Notes: generated by a model from the sequence alone, not told the origin. 64,000 nucleotides of DNA from CBDEGK01 sp965237855 (GCA_965237855.1 CBDEGK010000002.1:310001-374000); one strand, 5' to 3'; shown: positions 8,495-17,911, numbered from the stretch's first letter. Numbers and translations are program-made.

Positions 8495-8840
8495 CGTCTT
8501 CAGGATTAATGTGACTGGCGTACTCGGTCAGGCGATCATTGCCGTCGAAGAAAAACACCGCCCGATCGTACTCGGTCTCCACCTCAAAGCGGTTATAAAC
8601 AATGAGGATAAGGCCCTCGCCTTCGCTTTTTTCGTAGAGATAGTAGAGCACCGTTTCATCGTCGAGGGTGATCACCTGGGAGGGAGGCCCCAGGGCCTTT
8701 AGCACATCGCTGCGGCTGGTCTCCCCCACCGTGAAACTGTTGACGACCTCGGGCTGCCAAGTGACTTCCACGCCACGCTTGTCCGTATATTGGGCGCAGC
8801 CAGACAGGATCAGCAGTGCCGTTATTATTAGAATTCGCAT
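8487..8840 (-). CDS. Small putative lipoprotein with BamE-like domain
   Basis: A 117-residue lipoprotein. The signal ends in LSGC (Cys15). NSFTVGETSRSDVLKALGPP matches the start of BamE-like/small outer-membrane lipoproteins, followed by VLYYLYEKSEGEGLILIV. A longer in-frame start exists upstream, but the signal peptide begins at MRILII; I place the start at 8840, preceded by AGGCC-type spacing. It lies directly after the SnoaL-like gene and overlaps the next lipoprotein gene. Confidence 0.78.
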   Translation of the reverse strand: MRILIITALLILSGCAQYTDKRGVEVTWQPEVVNSFTVGETSRSDVLKALGPPSQVITLDDETVLYYLYEKSEGEGLILIVYNRFEVETEYDRAVFFFDGNDRLTEYASHINPEDDD

Positions 8841-8841
8841 A

Positions 8842-9330
8842 TCAGGGCCTTTTAAAGTAGATCGGATCAATACCGGGTGCCACCTCCATACGCCGCTGCT
8901 GGAAGCGCCAACCATTCGCCGTATGCACAATAATATCCTCGTAAATGCCGGTCGCCATCACCTCGGCTGACAGCGGCTTGTCAATGTTCTGCCGTGTATA
9001 CAACAGCATGCTGCGCGCACGAACCCGACTGCTATTTACTGGTGCGATCAAGGTATTAACCACCATGTGGCGCACCTGGATTCGCGGCTCACGACTGTCT
9101 ATTCTTTGCTGCGCCCATTCCCGCAGTGCCGCACTACCCTGCGGACTGCCAACCGGCGTAATCAGCTCGCCGTCATCAACAAACAAATTGACTATCGCCT
9201 CTACCTCGCCTGCGTCAACTGCATGGGAGTATCGCGAAATGAGATCCCGCACCTGCCGCTCCATGCCCGGCTCTGCCGCTAGCAGGGCTGGCAGCCACAG
9301 CAGGCACAACAGGACACATCTAAGCAACAC
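8842..9330 (-). CDS. Exported SnoaL-like (NTF2-fold) protein
   Basis: A 162-residue protein with a signal peptide (about 1-19, cleavage after LLAA) and an NTF2-like fold, seen in RDLISRYSHAVDAGEVEAIVNLF and VRHMVVNTLI. SnoaL-type domains act as small-molecule isomerases, dehydratases or binding proteins; steroid delta-isomerases share the fold. The signal peptide suggests a periplasmic role, which is unusual for this fold. It overlaps the end of the molybdopterin oxidoreductase gene by 11 bases. Confidence 0.82.
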   Translation of the reverse strand: MLLRCVLLCLLWLPALLAAEPGMERQVRDLISRYSHAVDAGEVEAIVNLFVDDGELITPVGSPQGSAALREWAQQRIDSREPRIQVRHMVVNTLIAPVNSSRVRARSMLLYTRQNIDKPLSAEVMATGIYEDIIVHTANGWRFQQRRMEVAPGIDPIYFKRP

Positions 9331-11524
9331 GGGACACCTTCACCGGTACCCCGTTAACCACCGAGGTGCCTGAGGGTACATCTAGCGTGGCATCAATAAG
9401 ATCGTTGGCACTGCGCCCAGGCAAGCGCTCCTGCGCCGTGGTTTGCTTTGAACCCGGATAGACGTGACCAAAGCCGTGGGGGAAACTCACCACCCCGGGC
9501 ATCATTTCGTCACTGGCCACCACTGGCAATACCTGGCTACCGACGGGTGTCGAAATTTCAGCGTTTTCACCGTCACTCAAACCAAAGCGTTCGACATCGT
9601 CAGGGTGCATGAGCAATGTACAGCGATTCTTGCCGCGGGCGTAGTTGACGATGTTGTGCAGCCAGGTGTTCATATCGCGTATATGGCGCCGCCCCACCAT
9701 CACCAGTTCCGGTACTTCCCTGTCGAAGGCTGCCGCCAGGCGTGGGAAATCTGCTTCCAGCAGCGGATGCATCAACTGGATGTGCTGGTTTTCCGTGCGC
9801 AAACAGCCGGGCAACACCGGTTCCAGCGCACCCAGGTCTATGCCGTGCTCCGCCGCTTTGACTTTAGCCAGGCTGAGTCCATCGATATTGGCACCGAACT
9901 GATCGCCATAGGGACCAAGTCGCAGCAGGATATCCAGGAAACGTTCTGCATCTTCGTATTGCGCGGTTTCACGCTTTATCTGTGCAGAAAACGCGCCTGG
10001 ATCTTCTGCCTGTGCACAAATCTGCGCCAACATACCGTCCAACATCATGTCCTTGAGCGACTCCGCCTGCATGCCATTAATGCGCGCGGCAATCTCCAGC
10101 AGCAATTCATATTGCTGTTTGCTGTCTGGCTCTGCTTCAAATACCTGCGGCGAGTAACGGGCATAGTTGCGTTGGCAGAAGGCCGAGAACAAGAATTCGT
10201 AGTTGCTGTGCTCCAACTGACTGGTCGACGGCAGGATGATATCGGCCAGGGAGGTGGTTTCGTTGATATAGAAATCCAGTGCCACCACGAAATCGATCTT
10301 CTCCATGGCCTCGCGCACGCCCTTGCCATTGGGTACGCTCAACACCGGGTTGCCGGCAATGGTGATCATAGCGTGCACCCTGTCCTCACCATCACACTGC
10401 AATTCTTCTGCCATCAGTGAGGCCGGCAACATGCCCATGTACTCCGGGAAACCATTGCAGCGGGCATGGAAGCGACCGTGTTTGATGGGTTGATAAGGCA
10501 TAGCCTCGTTTTGCCCCGTTGCTGGGCGCGCAAACATGTAGCCACCGGGTACGTCGAGGCGGCCGCTGAGAATATTGATGACTTCCACCAGCCAACTGGC
10601 CAGGGTGCCAAACTCCTGTGTACACAGACCAATGCGACCGTACAGCGCGGGGTTCTCCGCCGCGTGGAACTCATTAACCAGGCGCCGAATATCGGTGGCA
10701 CTCATACCGGTGACAGCCGCCACCGCCTCGGGCGTGTAGGGCGCCGCCAGTTCGCGAACCCGTTCAGCCCCGTCGACCAGGCCAGTCAGCCTGCCCAAAT
10801 CCACCCACTCGAGCTCAAATAATTCATTAACCCAGGCCAACAGGAGAAAGGCATCCGTGCCCGGTCGGATAAACATATGTTCATCGGCCAACCTGGCCGT
10901 TTCGGTGCGGCGCGGATCCAGCACCACGATTTTTCCGCCACGCTGCTGCAACGCATTGAAGCGTCCTTCCGCGTCCGGCCCGCCCAACAGTGATCCCTGC
11001 GACACCAGCGGATTACCGCCCATACAGACCAGGTGATCGGCGCGATCCAGGTCGGGCACGGGTATCAGCCAGGCGTTGCCGTAGAGAATTTCACAGGCCA
11101 GATTCTTGGGTTGCTGATCGACACTGCCGGCGGAAAAAAAGCGCTCCGTGTCCATCATGGTGATGAACAACTCGGTATACATCTGGGTGTGAAAATTGTG
11201 GCCGTTGGGGTTGCCGTAGTAATAGGCGATGGAGTCCTTGCCGTGGGTTTCGCGGATGGTGCGGAGACGGCTGCCGACCTCGTCGAGGGCCTCCTGCCAG
11301 CTGATTTCTTGCCAGCCGTCTTTGGTTTTACGCACTGGCCGCCGCAAGCGCTCGGGGTCTTCATAGATATGACTGAAGGCCTGGGATTTGGCACAGACAT
11401 AGCCCTTGGAGCGCTCGTCCAGTTCATCTCCCTTTATGGAAAGTACCTGCCTGGCTTCCAGGTCCACTTCCATTACCAGGCCACAGGAGGCCTCGCAGGT
11501 GGGGCAACTTCTATGTACTTTCAA
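9320..11524 (-). CDS. Molybdopterin oxidoreductase family protein (DMSO reductase superfamily)
   Basis: A 734-residue molybdopterin enzyme. The N-terminal [4Fe-4S] motif is Cys7-x2-Cys10-x3-Cys14-x29-Cys44. Further signatures are CMGGNPLVSQG, DPRRTETARLADEHMFIRPGTD, and the C-terminal pterin-binding domain (LLMHPDDVERFGLSDGENAEI). No Tat signal or partner ferredoxin/membrane subunit gene is adjacent, so it is probably a soluble cytoplasmic single-subunit enzyme. This fits the poorly characterised family often found in catabolic clusters. The substrate is unknown. Its start overlaps the nitroreductase stop by 4 bases, so the two may work together in electron transfer. Confidence 0.93.
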   Translation of the reverse strand: MKVHRSCPTCEASCGLVMEVDLEARQVLSIKGDELDERSKGYVCAKSQAFSHIYEDPERLRRPVRKTKDGWQEISWQEALDEVGSRLRTIRETHGKDSIAYYYGNPNGHNFHTQMYTELFITMMDTERFFSAGSVDQQPKNLACEILYGNAWLIPVPDLDRADHLVCMGGNPLVSQGSLLGGPDAEGRFNALQQRGGKIVVLDPRRTETARLADEHMFIRPGTDAFLLLAWVNELFELEWVDLGRLTGLVDGAERVRELAAPYTPEAVAAVTGMSATDIRRLVNEFHAAENPALYGRIGLCTQEFGTLASWLVEVINILSGRLDVPGGYMFARPATGQNEAMPYQPIKHGRFHARCNGFPEYMGMLPASLMAEELQCDGEDRVHAMITIAGNPVLSVPNGKGVREAMEKIDFVVALDFYINETTSLADIILPSTSQLEHSNYEFLFSAFCQRNYARYSPQVFEAEPDSKQQYELLLEIAARINGMQAESLKDMMLDGMLAQICAQAEDPGAFSAQIKRETAQYEDAERFLDILLRLGPYGDQFGANIDGLSLAKVKAAEHGIDLGALEPVLPGCLRTENQHIQLMHPLLEADFPRLAAAFDREVPELVMVGRRHIRDMNTWLHNIVNYARGKNRCTLLMHPDDVERFGLSDGENAEISTPVGSQVLPVVASDEMMPGVVSFPHGFGHVYPGSKQTTAQERLPGRSANDLIDATLDVPSGTSVVNGVPVKVSRVA

Positions 11525-12180
11525 AAGGCTTCTCCACTAAATCGATCTTTGACCACGAACTCCGATACCGGCTTACGCTTTAACTTCGTCAACTGTTTGA
11601 CCGGCTTACCCATGGGCACCAGCGTTACCAGGGCCCAGTACTCGGGGATGTCGAGCAAGGCTTTGATTTGTGGCTCCACCGCCAGGCTGATGGTGGTCAT
11701 GGTGCCACCGTAGCCCTCGGCCCGTGCCGCCAGCAGGATATTCCACACCAGCGGATAGATGGAGCCTCCACAGGCCAGGCTGATGCGGTCGAGGTCTTTG
11801 TCGAGGGCGGCTATAGCACTGAGATCAAGACAAACCACCAACAGCACGCTGGCTGTGCGCAGGTGTTCGGTCAGCAGTGGCATGGCCTCGGTGTTGGCAA
11901 TATCGTCGGCAGACAAGGAGGTGGGGGTAATCGGATTGAAGGGCGTTTCACCGGCCATGGACTGGGCGGTGTAGAGGCGCGCCGTGTCGACAGACAGGTC
12001 GGCGATCTGGGCTTGTAAGGCTTTATCTCTAAGGACAATAATGCGCCCCGCCTGACGGTTACCACCACTGGGAGCAAAGCGGGCATTTTCGAAGATGCCT
12101 TGCAGCACTTCCTCGGGAATATTTTCACCAGTGTATTCGCGCGCCGAGAAGGTGGTGCGCATCACATCGTACAGTTCCAA
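11521..12180 (-). CDS. Nitroreductase family protein
   Basis: A 219-residue FMN-dependent nitroreductase-fold protein, with DVMRTTFSAREY and the FMN-binding NARFAPSGGNRQ near the N-terminus and AARAEGYGGT near 170. I choose the TTG at 12180: a perfect GGAGGTGA lies 7 bases upstream, whereas the longer GTG start at 12234 would sit inside a hairpin. Members reduce nitro groups, quinones or enoyl systems using NAD(P)H. It is coupled to the molybdopterin oxidoreductase gene by a 4-base overlap. Confidence 0.88.
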   Translation of the reverse strand: MELYDVMRTTFSAREYTGENIPEEVLQGIFENARFAPSGGNRQAGRIIVLRDKALQAQIADLSVDTARLYTAQSMAGETPFNPITPTSLSADDIANTEAMPLLTEHLRTASVLLVVCLDLSAIAALDKDLDRISLACGGSIYPLVWNILLAARAEGYGGTMTTISLAVEPQIKALLDIPEYWALVTLVPMGKPVKQLTKLKRKPVSEFVVKDRFSGEAF

Positions 12181-12224
12181 AGGCTCACCTCCATTTTGGG
12201 CTCGCCTGAGTCTAGCAGATGTGG

Positions 12225-12259
12225 TGGCAGACACCCGTTCAATAAACCGGTGTCTGCCA
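12225..12259 (-). terminator. Hairpin downstream of the TonB receptor gene
   Basis: An 11-base perfect stem (TGGCAGACACC at 12225-12235 with its complement at 12249-12259) with a 13-base loop lies 6 bases past the receptor stop. No U-run follows, so it may be a weak terminator or an mRNA-stabilising or attenuating hairpin before the nitroreductase gene. Confidence 0.55.
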
Positions 12260-12265
12260 GAGTGT

Positions 12266-14752
12266 TTAGAACATGTACTTCAGTTCCATGCCGTACATAC
12301 GCGGCGGCTCACGGCGGTCGTATGAAGGTGCACCGTCGGTGAATGGAGATGACAATTCATGGCCGCTACCACCAGCCTCATCGTCGGGGCCCCAATCGGT
12401 CCAGTTGGTGACCCAGGCAGCAACCTCCCAGTTGCCCTGGGAGCTCAGGTATGAAAGCCGGGTATTGAGTTGCTCGCGGTCATCCCGGTCTGGACAGCTG
12501 TCAAAAGGTGGCTCGGTCAAGGTGCCGACCGCTGAGTCAGTGCTGATGATTAATGCGCCCTCCACAGTATCGAGCTCGTAATAGCCCGAGACGTCATCAG
12601 AGACATGTTGGATGTATGTGCAGTTATTCCGGTCGGTCTCGCCTTCCTTCCAACCCCAGGAAACAGAACCTGTCAACGCACCACCACTGCTCATGTCGTA
12701 GGTATAATTTGCTCCCAGGGCATAAGCCAACTCAGGGTTGCCGGTAAATTTATCCCCGGTTTCGTCAATAGGGTCACAAACTCCATTCACCTCTCGCTGG
12801 CGGACGCGGTCAGAGTATTCAGCATCCAGGGTACCCAGGCTGCCCCACAGTTCCAAGCCAGCCAGCGGTGCCCAATTGATCGCCAATTCCAAACCCTCAC
12901 CCTCTACGTCGGAGGTCTCAAACATATGCACGGCGAAATCGGATTCTGGCAGGCAGGCGGCCGGGATCTGGTTCAGCTCCTGCAGATTTTCGAAGTCATA
13001 AAAGAAATAGGCCGCGTTGACGCGCAGTGTGTTGTCCAACCAGGTCGATTTAAAACCAAATTCAAGGTTGTCCACCTTGGCCGGGTCGTAAGCATCCGCA
13101 TCGTTGGAAATACCGACGCTGTTGAAGCCGCCAGAGTTGTAGCCTTCCGCCCAACTGGCGTACATCATGACATCATCAGTCACGGCCCAGTCCAGCACGA
13201 CCCGTGGCGTGAATTCATCCCACTCGCCGTCCTGTTGGGTTTTGCCTATAGTCAGCCCAGTAGGATCTAAACTGCCGTCGGGAACATAGTTGCCGTTTTC
13301 ATCAACCCAGGTAGGTGTAAAAGCGAAGAATATGCCGTGATCGCTCACTGGAACGTTCCGCGTGAAATCCTTCTTGTCCTCGGTGTAACGGCCACCGAAC
13401 GTCAAAGACACTCGGTCTGTGAAATCGTAAGTAAAATCCGCAAAAACTGCCCAGGATTCGTAGTCACCCTGTACATTGATTGACTCGTTGTAATTGTCTG
13501 CCGCTACTGCCTCAACGCCGCTATCAAAAGCGCGGGGTAAGTTGGCAAAGTCCGGCACAGACCAGGCTATGTCATAACCGGTGCCAACCGGTACCACACC
13601 CCAGGGTATGCCTACGTTCTGTTCGATAATTACTCGTTCGACGGCGATCGGGAGTAGATTAATGGCCGAGGTCTGTTTGGCGGTTTCCTCGTACCAATTC
13701 GCTCCCGCCGTCCACAGCAGCTTTCCTACATCGCCGGAGAAGCGGAACTCCTGGCTGAACTGCTCATTGTCCTCGGCGTTGAAGTCATCAAACTGGAAAG
13801 TCGGATCTATCCAGCCGTCCTGATTTTCCGGGTTGGCCGTTTCGTAGGTGCGATAGGAGGTAATCGAAGTAAAGGTCGCCCAGGGTAAATCATAGACCAG
13901 GTGCAGGGAGGTGCCGAACAGTTCGCGCGTCTCCTCCAAACGGCGGGTGGTTGTGGTGTTCTCGAAGCTGGCACCATCAAAACGGTTCGGGCCATAGATG
14001 GCGCTGGTTACCCCTTTGGAATCCTGGTCAATTTCGTCGTACTCCAGGCGCCAGATAATATCCAGGTTGTCGGTGGGCACCCAGCGTAAGGCCGTGGAAA
14101 TCGACCAGTTTTCCTGGAACTGGTGATCTTCACCGGTGTAGTCGTTATCAATGTAACCCTCACGCTCGTTATAGAGCGCACCGGTGCGCCAGAATAGTTC
14201 ATCAGTGATAGGCAGGTTGTAGACACCTTCCAGCTGAAGGCGATCGTAATCACCCACTGTAGCTTTCACCCAACCACCCTGCTCCTCGTCAGGCTTGTTG
14301 GTGATGTACTGGATGGCTCCAGCTGCCGCATTACGCCCGAATAAAGTACCCTGTGGGCCGTTCAAAATTTCTATTCGTTGGATGTCACTAAATGCCACCT
14401 TGGACCCACCGCCACGGGCAATATAGACGCCATCAACATAAACACCTACCACCGGGTCGCCGCCAACACCAAACTCGCTGGTACCCAGACCGCGAATCTT
14501 GTAATTGGGTTGATTGGTCTGACGGGGGATATCGACATTGGGCGTAAACGCATTGAGATCGCCGATATCCTGGGCCGCAAGGCTCTCCAGATTCTCGGTG
14601 GAAAACGCCTGCACGGCGATGGGTACATCCTGCAGGCCCTGCTCGCGCTTTTGCGCGGTGACGATGACTTCTTCCAATTGGGCAAAGGCAATGGGTGCCG
14701 GTGCCGCGATGGCAGCCGCAAGGATGGCGGTGGTTTTTAGGTGGTTTTTCAT
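12266..14752 (-). CDS. TonB-dependent outer-membrane receptor
   Basis: An 828-residue receptor. The signal peptide is about 1-25 (ending AFAQ), followed directly by the TonB-box-like LEEVIVTAQKRE and a plug domain (YKIRGLGTSEFG, NGPQGTLFGRNAAAGAI, about 30-160). A beta-barrel with a terminal Phe completes it. I start at MKNHLK (14752, ribosome site AGGGGA) rather than 13 codons upstream. This EVIVTAxKRE type is abundant in Halieaceae and sphingomonads and usually carries hydrophobic catabolic substrates rather than siderophores. The TetR gene upstream on the same strand (39 bases) probably controls it. Confidence 0.94.
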   Translation of the reverse strand: MKNHLKTTAILAAAIAAPAPIAFAQLEEVIVTAQKREQGLQDVPIAVQAFSTENLESLAAQDIGDLNAFTPNVDIPRQTNQPNYKIRGLGTSEFGVGGDPVVGVYVDGVYIARGGGSKVAFSDIQRIEILNGPQGTLFGRNAAAGAIQYITNKPDEEQGGWVKATVGDYDRLQLEGVYNLPITDELFWRTGALYNEREGYIDNDYTGEDHQFQENWSISTALRWVPTDNLDIIWRLEYDEIDQDSKGVTSAIYGPNRFDGASFENTTTTRRLEETRELFGTSLHLVYDLPWATFTSITSYRTYETANPENQDGWIDPTFQFDDFNAEDNEQFSQEFRFSGDVGKLLWTAGANWYEETAKQTSAINLLPIAVERVIIEQNVGIPWGVVPVGTGYDIAWSVPDFANLPRAFDSGVEAVAADNYNESINVQGDYESWAVFADFTYDFTDRVSLTFGGRYTEDKKDFTRNVPVSDHGIFFAFTPTWVDENGNYVPDGSLDPTGLTIGKTQQDGEWDEFTPRVVLDWAVTDDVMMYASWAEGYNSGGFNSVGISNDADAYDPAKVDNLEFGFKSTWLDNTLRVNAAYFFYDFENLQELNQIPAACLPESDFAVHMFETSDVEGEGLELAINWAPLAGLELWGSLGTLDAEYSDRVRQREVNGVCDPIDETGDKFTGNPELAYALGANYTYDMSSGGALTGSVSWGWKEGETDRNNCTYIQHVSDDVSGYYELDTVEGALIISTDSAVGTLTEPPFDSCPDRDDREQLNTRLSYLSSQGNWEVAAWVTNWTDWGPDDEAGGSGHELSSPFTDGAPSYDRREPPRMYGMELKYMF

Positions 14753-14790
14753 GGCGTCCCCTGAGTTAACAGATTGGCACGAGCGTACCA

Positions 14791-15444
14791 TTAATCAATT
14801 TCCACCTCCAACAAGTGTTGTAGGTGGCGGGTAATGACCCGATGTATTTTAGCTTCATCCAGTCCACCAATTACAGCCTGCTGTTCCAGACGCAGAATCA
14901 GGCTGAGCGTGATTTCTGCATCGCTATCAGGAGTGTCGCTACCGATCGCTTCGACCAGGGTATACACATCATCAATGAAACGCTGGTCTTGTTCGATAAC
15001 CAATTGCCGCAGCAGATCACTGCGCAGGGCCTCGTGTTTAAACGCCAGTTCAATAATCCTGTCGTCGGTCAATTGCGCCTGGTTCACCACGTAGGCCACG
15101 GTGGCATCCCGAATTTCTTCTGCTTGTCGACGTCGCTCCGCCGGGTCTGCCTGGGTGTGCACATAGACCGACAGGATTCGTTCCAACCGGCGGCTATATT
15201 CGTCGAAGTAAACGTCCTTACTCTGCATCCAGTAGCGGAAACTCTCTGCCAGCAGATCATCAATATTCTTGAAATAGTAGGTGGTCGCCGCCAGCGGCAC
15301 GTCGGCTTCAGTGGCCACCGCCCGGTGTCGGACGGCACGGATGCCTTCGCGTGCGATCACGCGCAGCGTTGCTTCCAGGATGAGTTGACGCCTCTCGCGC
15401 CCACTGGAACGGGTTGGTCGTGACTTGGGGGCTATTTCGGCCAA
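14791..15444 (-). CDS. TetR family transcriptional regulator
   Basis: A 217-residue regulator. The N-terminal helix-turn-helix reads ILEATLRVIAREGIRAVRHRAVATEADVPLAATTYYFKNIDDLL (about 22-65) and the C-terminal region is an all-helical ligand domain. The only suitable start is a TTG at 15444. It stands immediately upstream of the TonB receptor gene on the same strand and probably represses it and itself until substrate is present. Confidence 0.9.
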   Translation of the reverse strand: MAEIAPKSRPTRSSGRERRQLILEATLRVIAREGIRAVRHRAVATEADVPLAATTYYFKNIDDLLAESFRYWMQSKDVYFDEYSRRLERILSVYVHTQADPAERRRQAEEIRDATVAYVVNQAQLTDDRIIELAFKHEALRSDLLRQLVIEQDQRFIDDVYTLVEAIGSDTPDSDAEITLSLILRLEQQAVIGGLDEAKIHRVITRHLQHLLEVEID

Positions 15445-15490
15445 TGCGGATTCCCGGGGAGACTATCGCTGGTGCAAATCATAGCACGGC

Positions 15491-16180
15491 TCAGGCGGCC
15501 AGCCGGGTGGCGTCCCCGGTTGGGGCAAGCAATTCAAGTTCCTTATTGCGCGCATTATTGACGCCGCGGGAAATTGGGGTGACCAGCAGGTTCTGCTTCA
15601 ACTGCGGGCGAAACAAGGGGATGTCTGCGGGCAAGCGATGTTCGCAGTTGAGCCACTGATCCAACTCGTCCCCCACCAGCATCACCGCCATCCGTTTGTG
15701 GAATTGCTCAAACTCGGGCGCGGCAGCGTTGGTGACGACGGAACAGCTCTCGATGATGGCTTCGGCGCCGTCCCAAATGCCTTCCCAACAATCCCAGACA
15801 CAGGCCAGCGCCAGGGCTGCCCCTTCAGCTTCTATCAAGTAAGGCTGACGACCACCGTCTTCACTGCGCCATTCAATAAAGGATGAGATCGGCACAACGC
15901 CGCGCTTGTATTTGTACGGACCTTTATAGGCCCGGCTGGTGGCAATGGATTCGCTACGCGCATTGAACATGGCATATTTCTGATCCGGTTCACCGGCCCA
16001 ACTGGGGGTAAGCCACCAGCGCACATTGGTCAGCTCATTCACCGCATCGACCTGGCGGATCATTAGCAGGGCATCTGTGGGAGCAATATTGCTGCGGCTC
16101 GGTAAACCCAGGTCGATGCCCAGTTCTTTCAGCAACTGTTGCAACTCCGGGTTGTCGATGACATTAACTCGCCCGCACAT
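15491..16180 (-). CDS. yedK: SOS response-associated peptidase (SRAP/HMCES family)
   Basis: A 229-residue SRAP protein, which crosslinks to abasic sites in single-stranded DNA through Cys2 and shields them. The active-site set is complete: Cys2 (start MCGRVN, fixing the initiator), Asn73 in FNARSE (72-77), Glu103 in SFIEW and His161 in FHKRM. The first 17 bases overlap the end of the Lrp-type regulator gene, so expression is probably coupled to it, an unusual partner for a DNA-damage protein. Confidence 0.94.
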   Translation of the reverse strand: MCGRVNVIDNPELQQLLKELGIDLGLPSRSNIAPTDALLMIRQVDAVNELTNVRWWLTPSWAGEPDQKYAMFNARSESIATSRAYKGPYKYKRGVVPISSFIEWRSEDGGRQPYLIEAEGAALALACVWDCWEGIWDGAEAIIESCSVVTNAAAPEFEQFHKRMAVMLVGDELDQWLNCEHRLPADIPLFRPQLKQNLLVTPISRGVNNARNKELELLAPTGDATRLAA

Positions 16181-16643
16181 GTGCCGGCACCGGCAGCGCC
16201 GTGTCCTGTTTGATGGCCATCAGACTGAAGTGGGATTCCATATTGATGACGCCGGGGAATTTCAGGATGCGGCGCATGGACAATTCCGAGAAATGATCCA
16301 TGCTGTAGGCCAACACTTTGAGTAGGAAATCGTAGCTGCCGCTCATGGCATGACACTCAACGATATGCTCTTCGGCTTCCACGCAAGCCAGGAAATCCTT
16401 GCGCTGATCATCGTTGTGTTTATCCATGGTGATCTGGACAAAGGCGGTTACCTGCAGGCCCAGCGCGCGCCGGTCTACCCGGGCGGTGTAGCCCTCGATA
16501 AGGCCACTTTCCTCTAGCCGTTTCACCCGCCTGAAACAGGGTGACTCTGATAAACCCACTTTCAATGCCAGTTCCACGTTAGAGATGCGTCCCTCGGCTT
16601 GCAGGATGCTGAGTATCTGGCGTTCCGCACGATCCAGTTTCAT
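16164..16643 (-). CDS. Lrp/AsnC family transcriptional regulator
   Basis: A 159-residue regulator. The N-terminal winged helix-turn-helix is LDRAERQILSILQAEGRISNVELALKVGLSESPCFRRVKRLEESGLI (about 3-49). The C-terminal RAM domain is about 65-150, with VECHAMSGSYDFLLKVLAYSMDHF. It is divergent from the tyrosine-degradation genes (hppD start 171 bases away), and Lrp-type proteins sense amino acids, so it is a natural candidate regulator of that run. It also precedes the SRAP gene, overlapping by 17 bases. Confidence 0.93.
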   Translation of the reverse strand: MKLDRAERQILSILQAEGRISNVELALKVGLSESPCFRRVKRLEESGLIEGYTARVDRRALGLQVTAFVQITMDKHNDDQRKDFLACVEAEEHIVECHAMSGSYDFLLKVLAYSMDHFSELSMRRILKFPGVINMESHFSLMAIKQDTALPVPAHVRAS

Positions 16644-16814
16644 AGGAGGATTTCACCTGATAATAGAAATTAAATGGAGTATATCACCGTCTCAACCACA
16701 TGTTACTGGCGTAAATAGGTGAATATGTGCGCAACATTAACGCTATAGTTTCCCGCAATCAAGAGCTTGTATAAACCCAGAGCTTGTAAAGAGCAGAACC
16801 GAGAGGATTCCGAG

Positions 16815-17891
16815 ATGGTAGATCAATTTGAAAACCCGATGGGGCTGGATGGCTTCGAATTTGTAGAATTTGCCGCCGCCGAGCGCGGCCTGCTGGAACC
16901 TGTGTTCGAGATGATGGGCTTCAGCCTGGTGGCGCACCACCGCTCCAAACAAGTCGACCTGTGGCGCCAGGGCGGCATTAATTTCGTGGTGAACTACGAA
17001 ACCAATTCCCCCGCCGCTTACTACGCGGAAGAGCATGGCCCCTCTGCCTGCGGCATGGCCTTTCGGGTCAAGGACGCCACTCACGCCTATAACCGCGCCC
17101 TGGAACTGGGGGCACAACCGATTGATATCCCCACCGGACCCATGCAACTGAAATTGCCAGCTATACGCGGTATCGGTGGTGCTATTTTGTACCTGGTGGA
17201 TCGCTATGAAGAGGGATCCACCATCTACGATATCGATTTTGAATTCCTTGAAGGCGTTGACCGCAATCCTCTTGGTTGCGGTTTCACCCATATTGATCAT
17301 CTCACCCACAATGTTTATCGCGGGCGCATGGACTACTGGGCCGGCTACTACGAGAAGCTGTTTAACTTCCGCGAGATTCGCCACTTCGACATCAAGGGCA
17401 CGCACACCGGTTTGCAGAGTCGGGCCATGACCGCACCCGACAACAAGATCCGCATCCCGCTGAACGAAGAAGCGGGCGGCGAGGGTCAAATTGAGGAGTA
17501 CCTGATGCAGTACAACGGCGAGGGGATTCAACACATTGCCTTTGCCTGTGATGACATCGTTGGCTGCTGGGACAAACTGAAAGAGCGCGGTCTCAAGTTC
17601 ATGACGCCGCCACCAAATTCCTATTACGACATGCTGGAAGATCGCCTGCCTGGCCACGGACAGGCGCTGGAAGATCTCATGCCCCGCGGTATTCTGCTCG
17701 ATGGCACCAGCGAAGACGGTAATGCCCGTCTACTATTACAGATATTTTCCGAAACTGTGGTAGGGCCGATCTTTTTTGAATTTATCCAGCGCAAAGGCGA
17801 CGACGGCTTCGGCGAGGGTAACTTCCAGGCTTTGTTTGAATCCATTGAACGCGACCAGTTGGCGCGTGGAGCCATCACTGCCAACGCCTGA
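16815..17891 (+). CDS. hppD: 4-hydroxyphenylpyruvate dioxygenase
   Basis: A 358-residue Fe(II) dioxygenase that converts 4-hydroxyphenylpyruvate to homogentisate in tyrosine breakdown. It has two VOC-type halves. The iron ligands in the C-terminal half are His162 (IDHLTHNV), His240 (GIQHIAF) and Glu322 (FFEFIQRKGDDGFGEGNF). The length is normal. I start at MVDQFEN (16815) after AGAGGATT; the frame is open 16 codons further but that part is not family-like. Downstream genes follow with 20 bases, then overlaps of 4 bases and 1 base, forming a tyrosine-catabolic operon. The divergent Lrp gene is the likely regulator. Confidence 0.95.
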   Translation: MVDQFENPMGLDGFEFVEFAAAERGLLEPVFEMMGFSLVAHHRSKQVDLWRQGGINFVVNYETNSPAAYYAEEHGPSACGMAFRVKDATHAYNRALELGAQPIDIPTGPMQLKLPAIRGIGGAILYLVDRYEEGSTIYDIDFEFLEGVDRNPLGCGFTHIDHLTHNVYRGRMDYWAGYYEKLFNFREIRHFDIKGTHTGLQSRAMTAPDNKIRIPLNEEAGGEGQIEEYLMQYNGEGIQHIAFACDDIVGCWDKLKERGLKFMTPPPNSYYDMLEDRLPGHGQALEDLMPRGILLDGTSEDGNARLLLQIFSETVVGPIFFEFIQRKGDDGFGEGNFQALFESIERDQLARGAITANA

Positions 17892-17911
17892 TGATGATGA
17901 GGAGAACCACT

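Noticed and set aside
9464..10420. 318-residue plus-strand open frame inside the molybdopterin oxidoreductase gene
   Set aside because: Antisense to a well-supported gene, rich in His and Gln as expected of an antisense artefact, with no domain seen.
16743..17657. 304-residue open frame on the minus strand across hppD
   Set aside because: It lies wholly antisense to a clear hppD gene with all iron ligands and has no recognisable motif; a by-product of codon bias.
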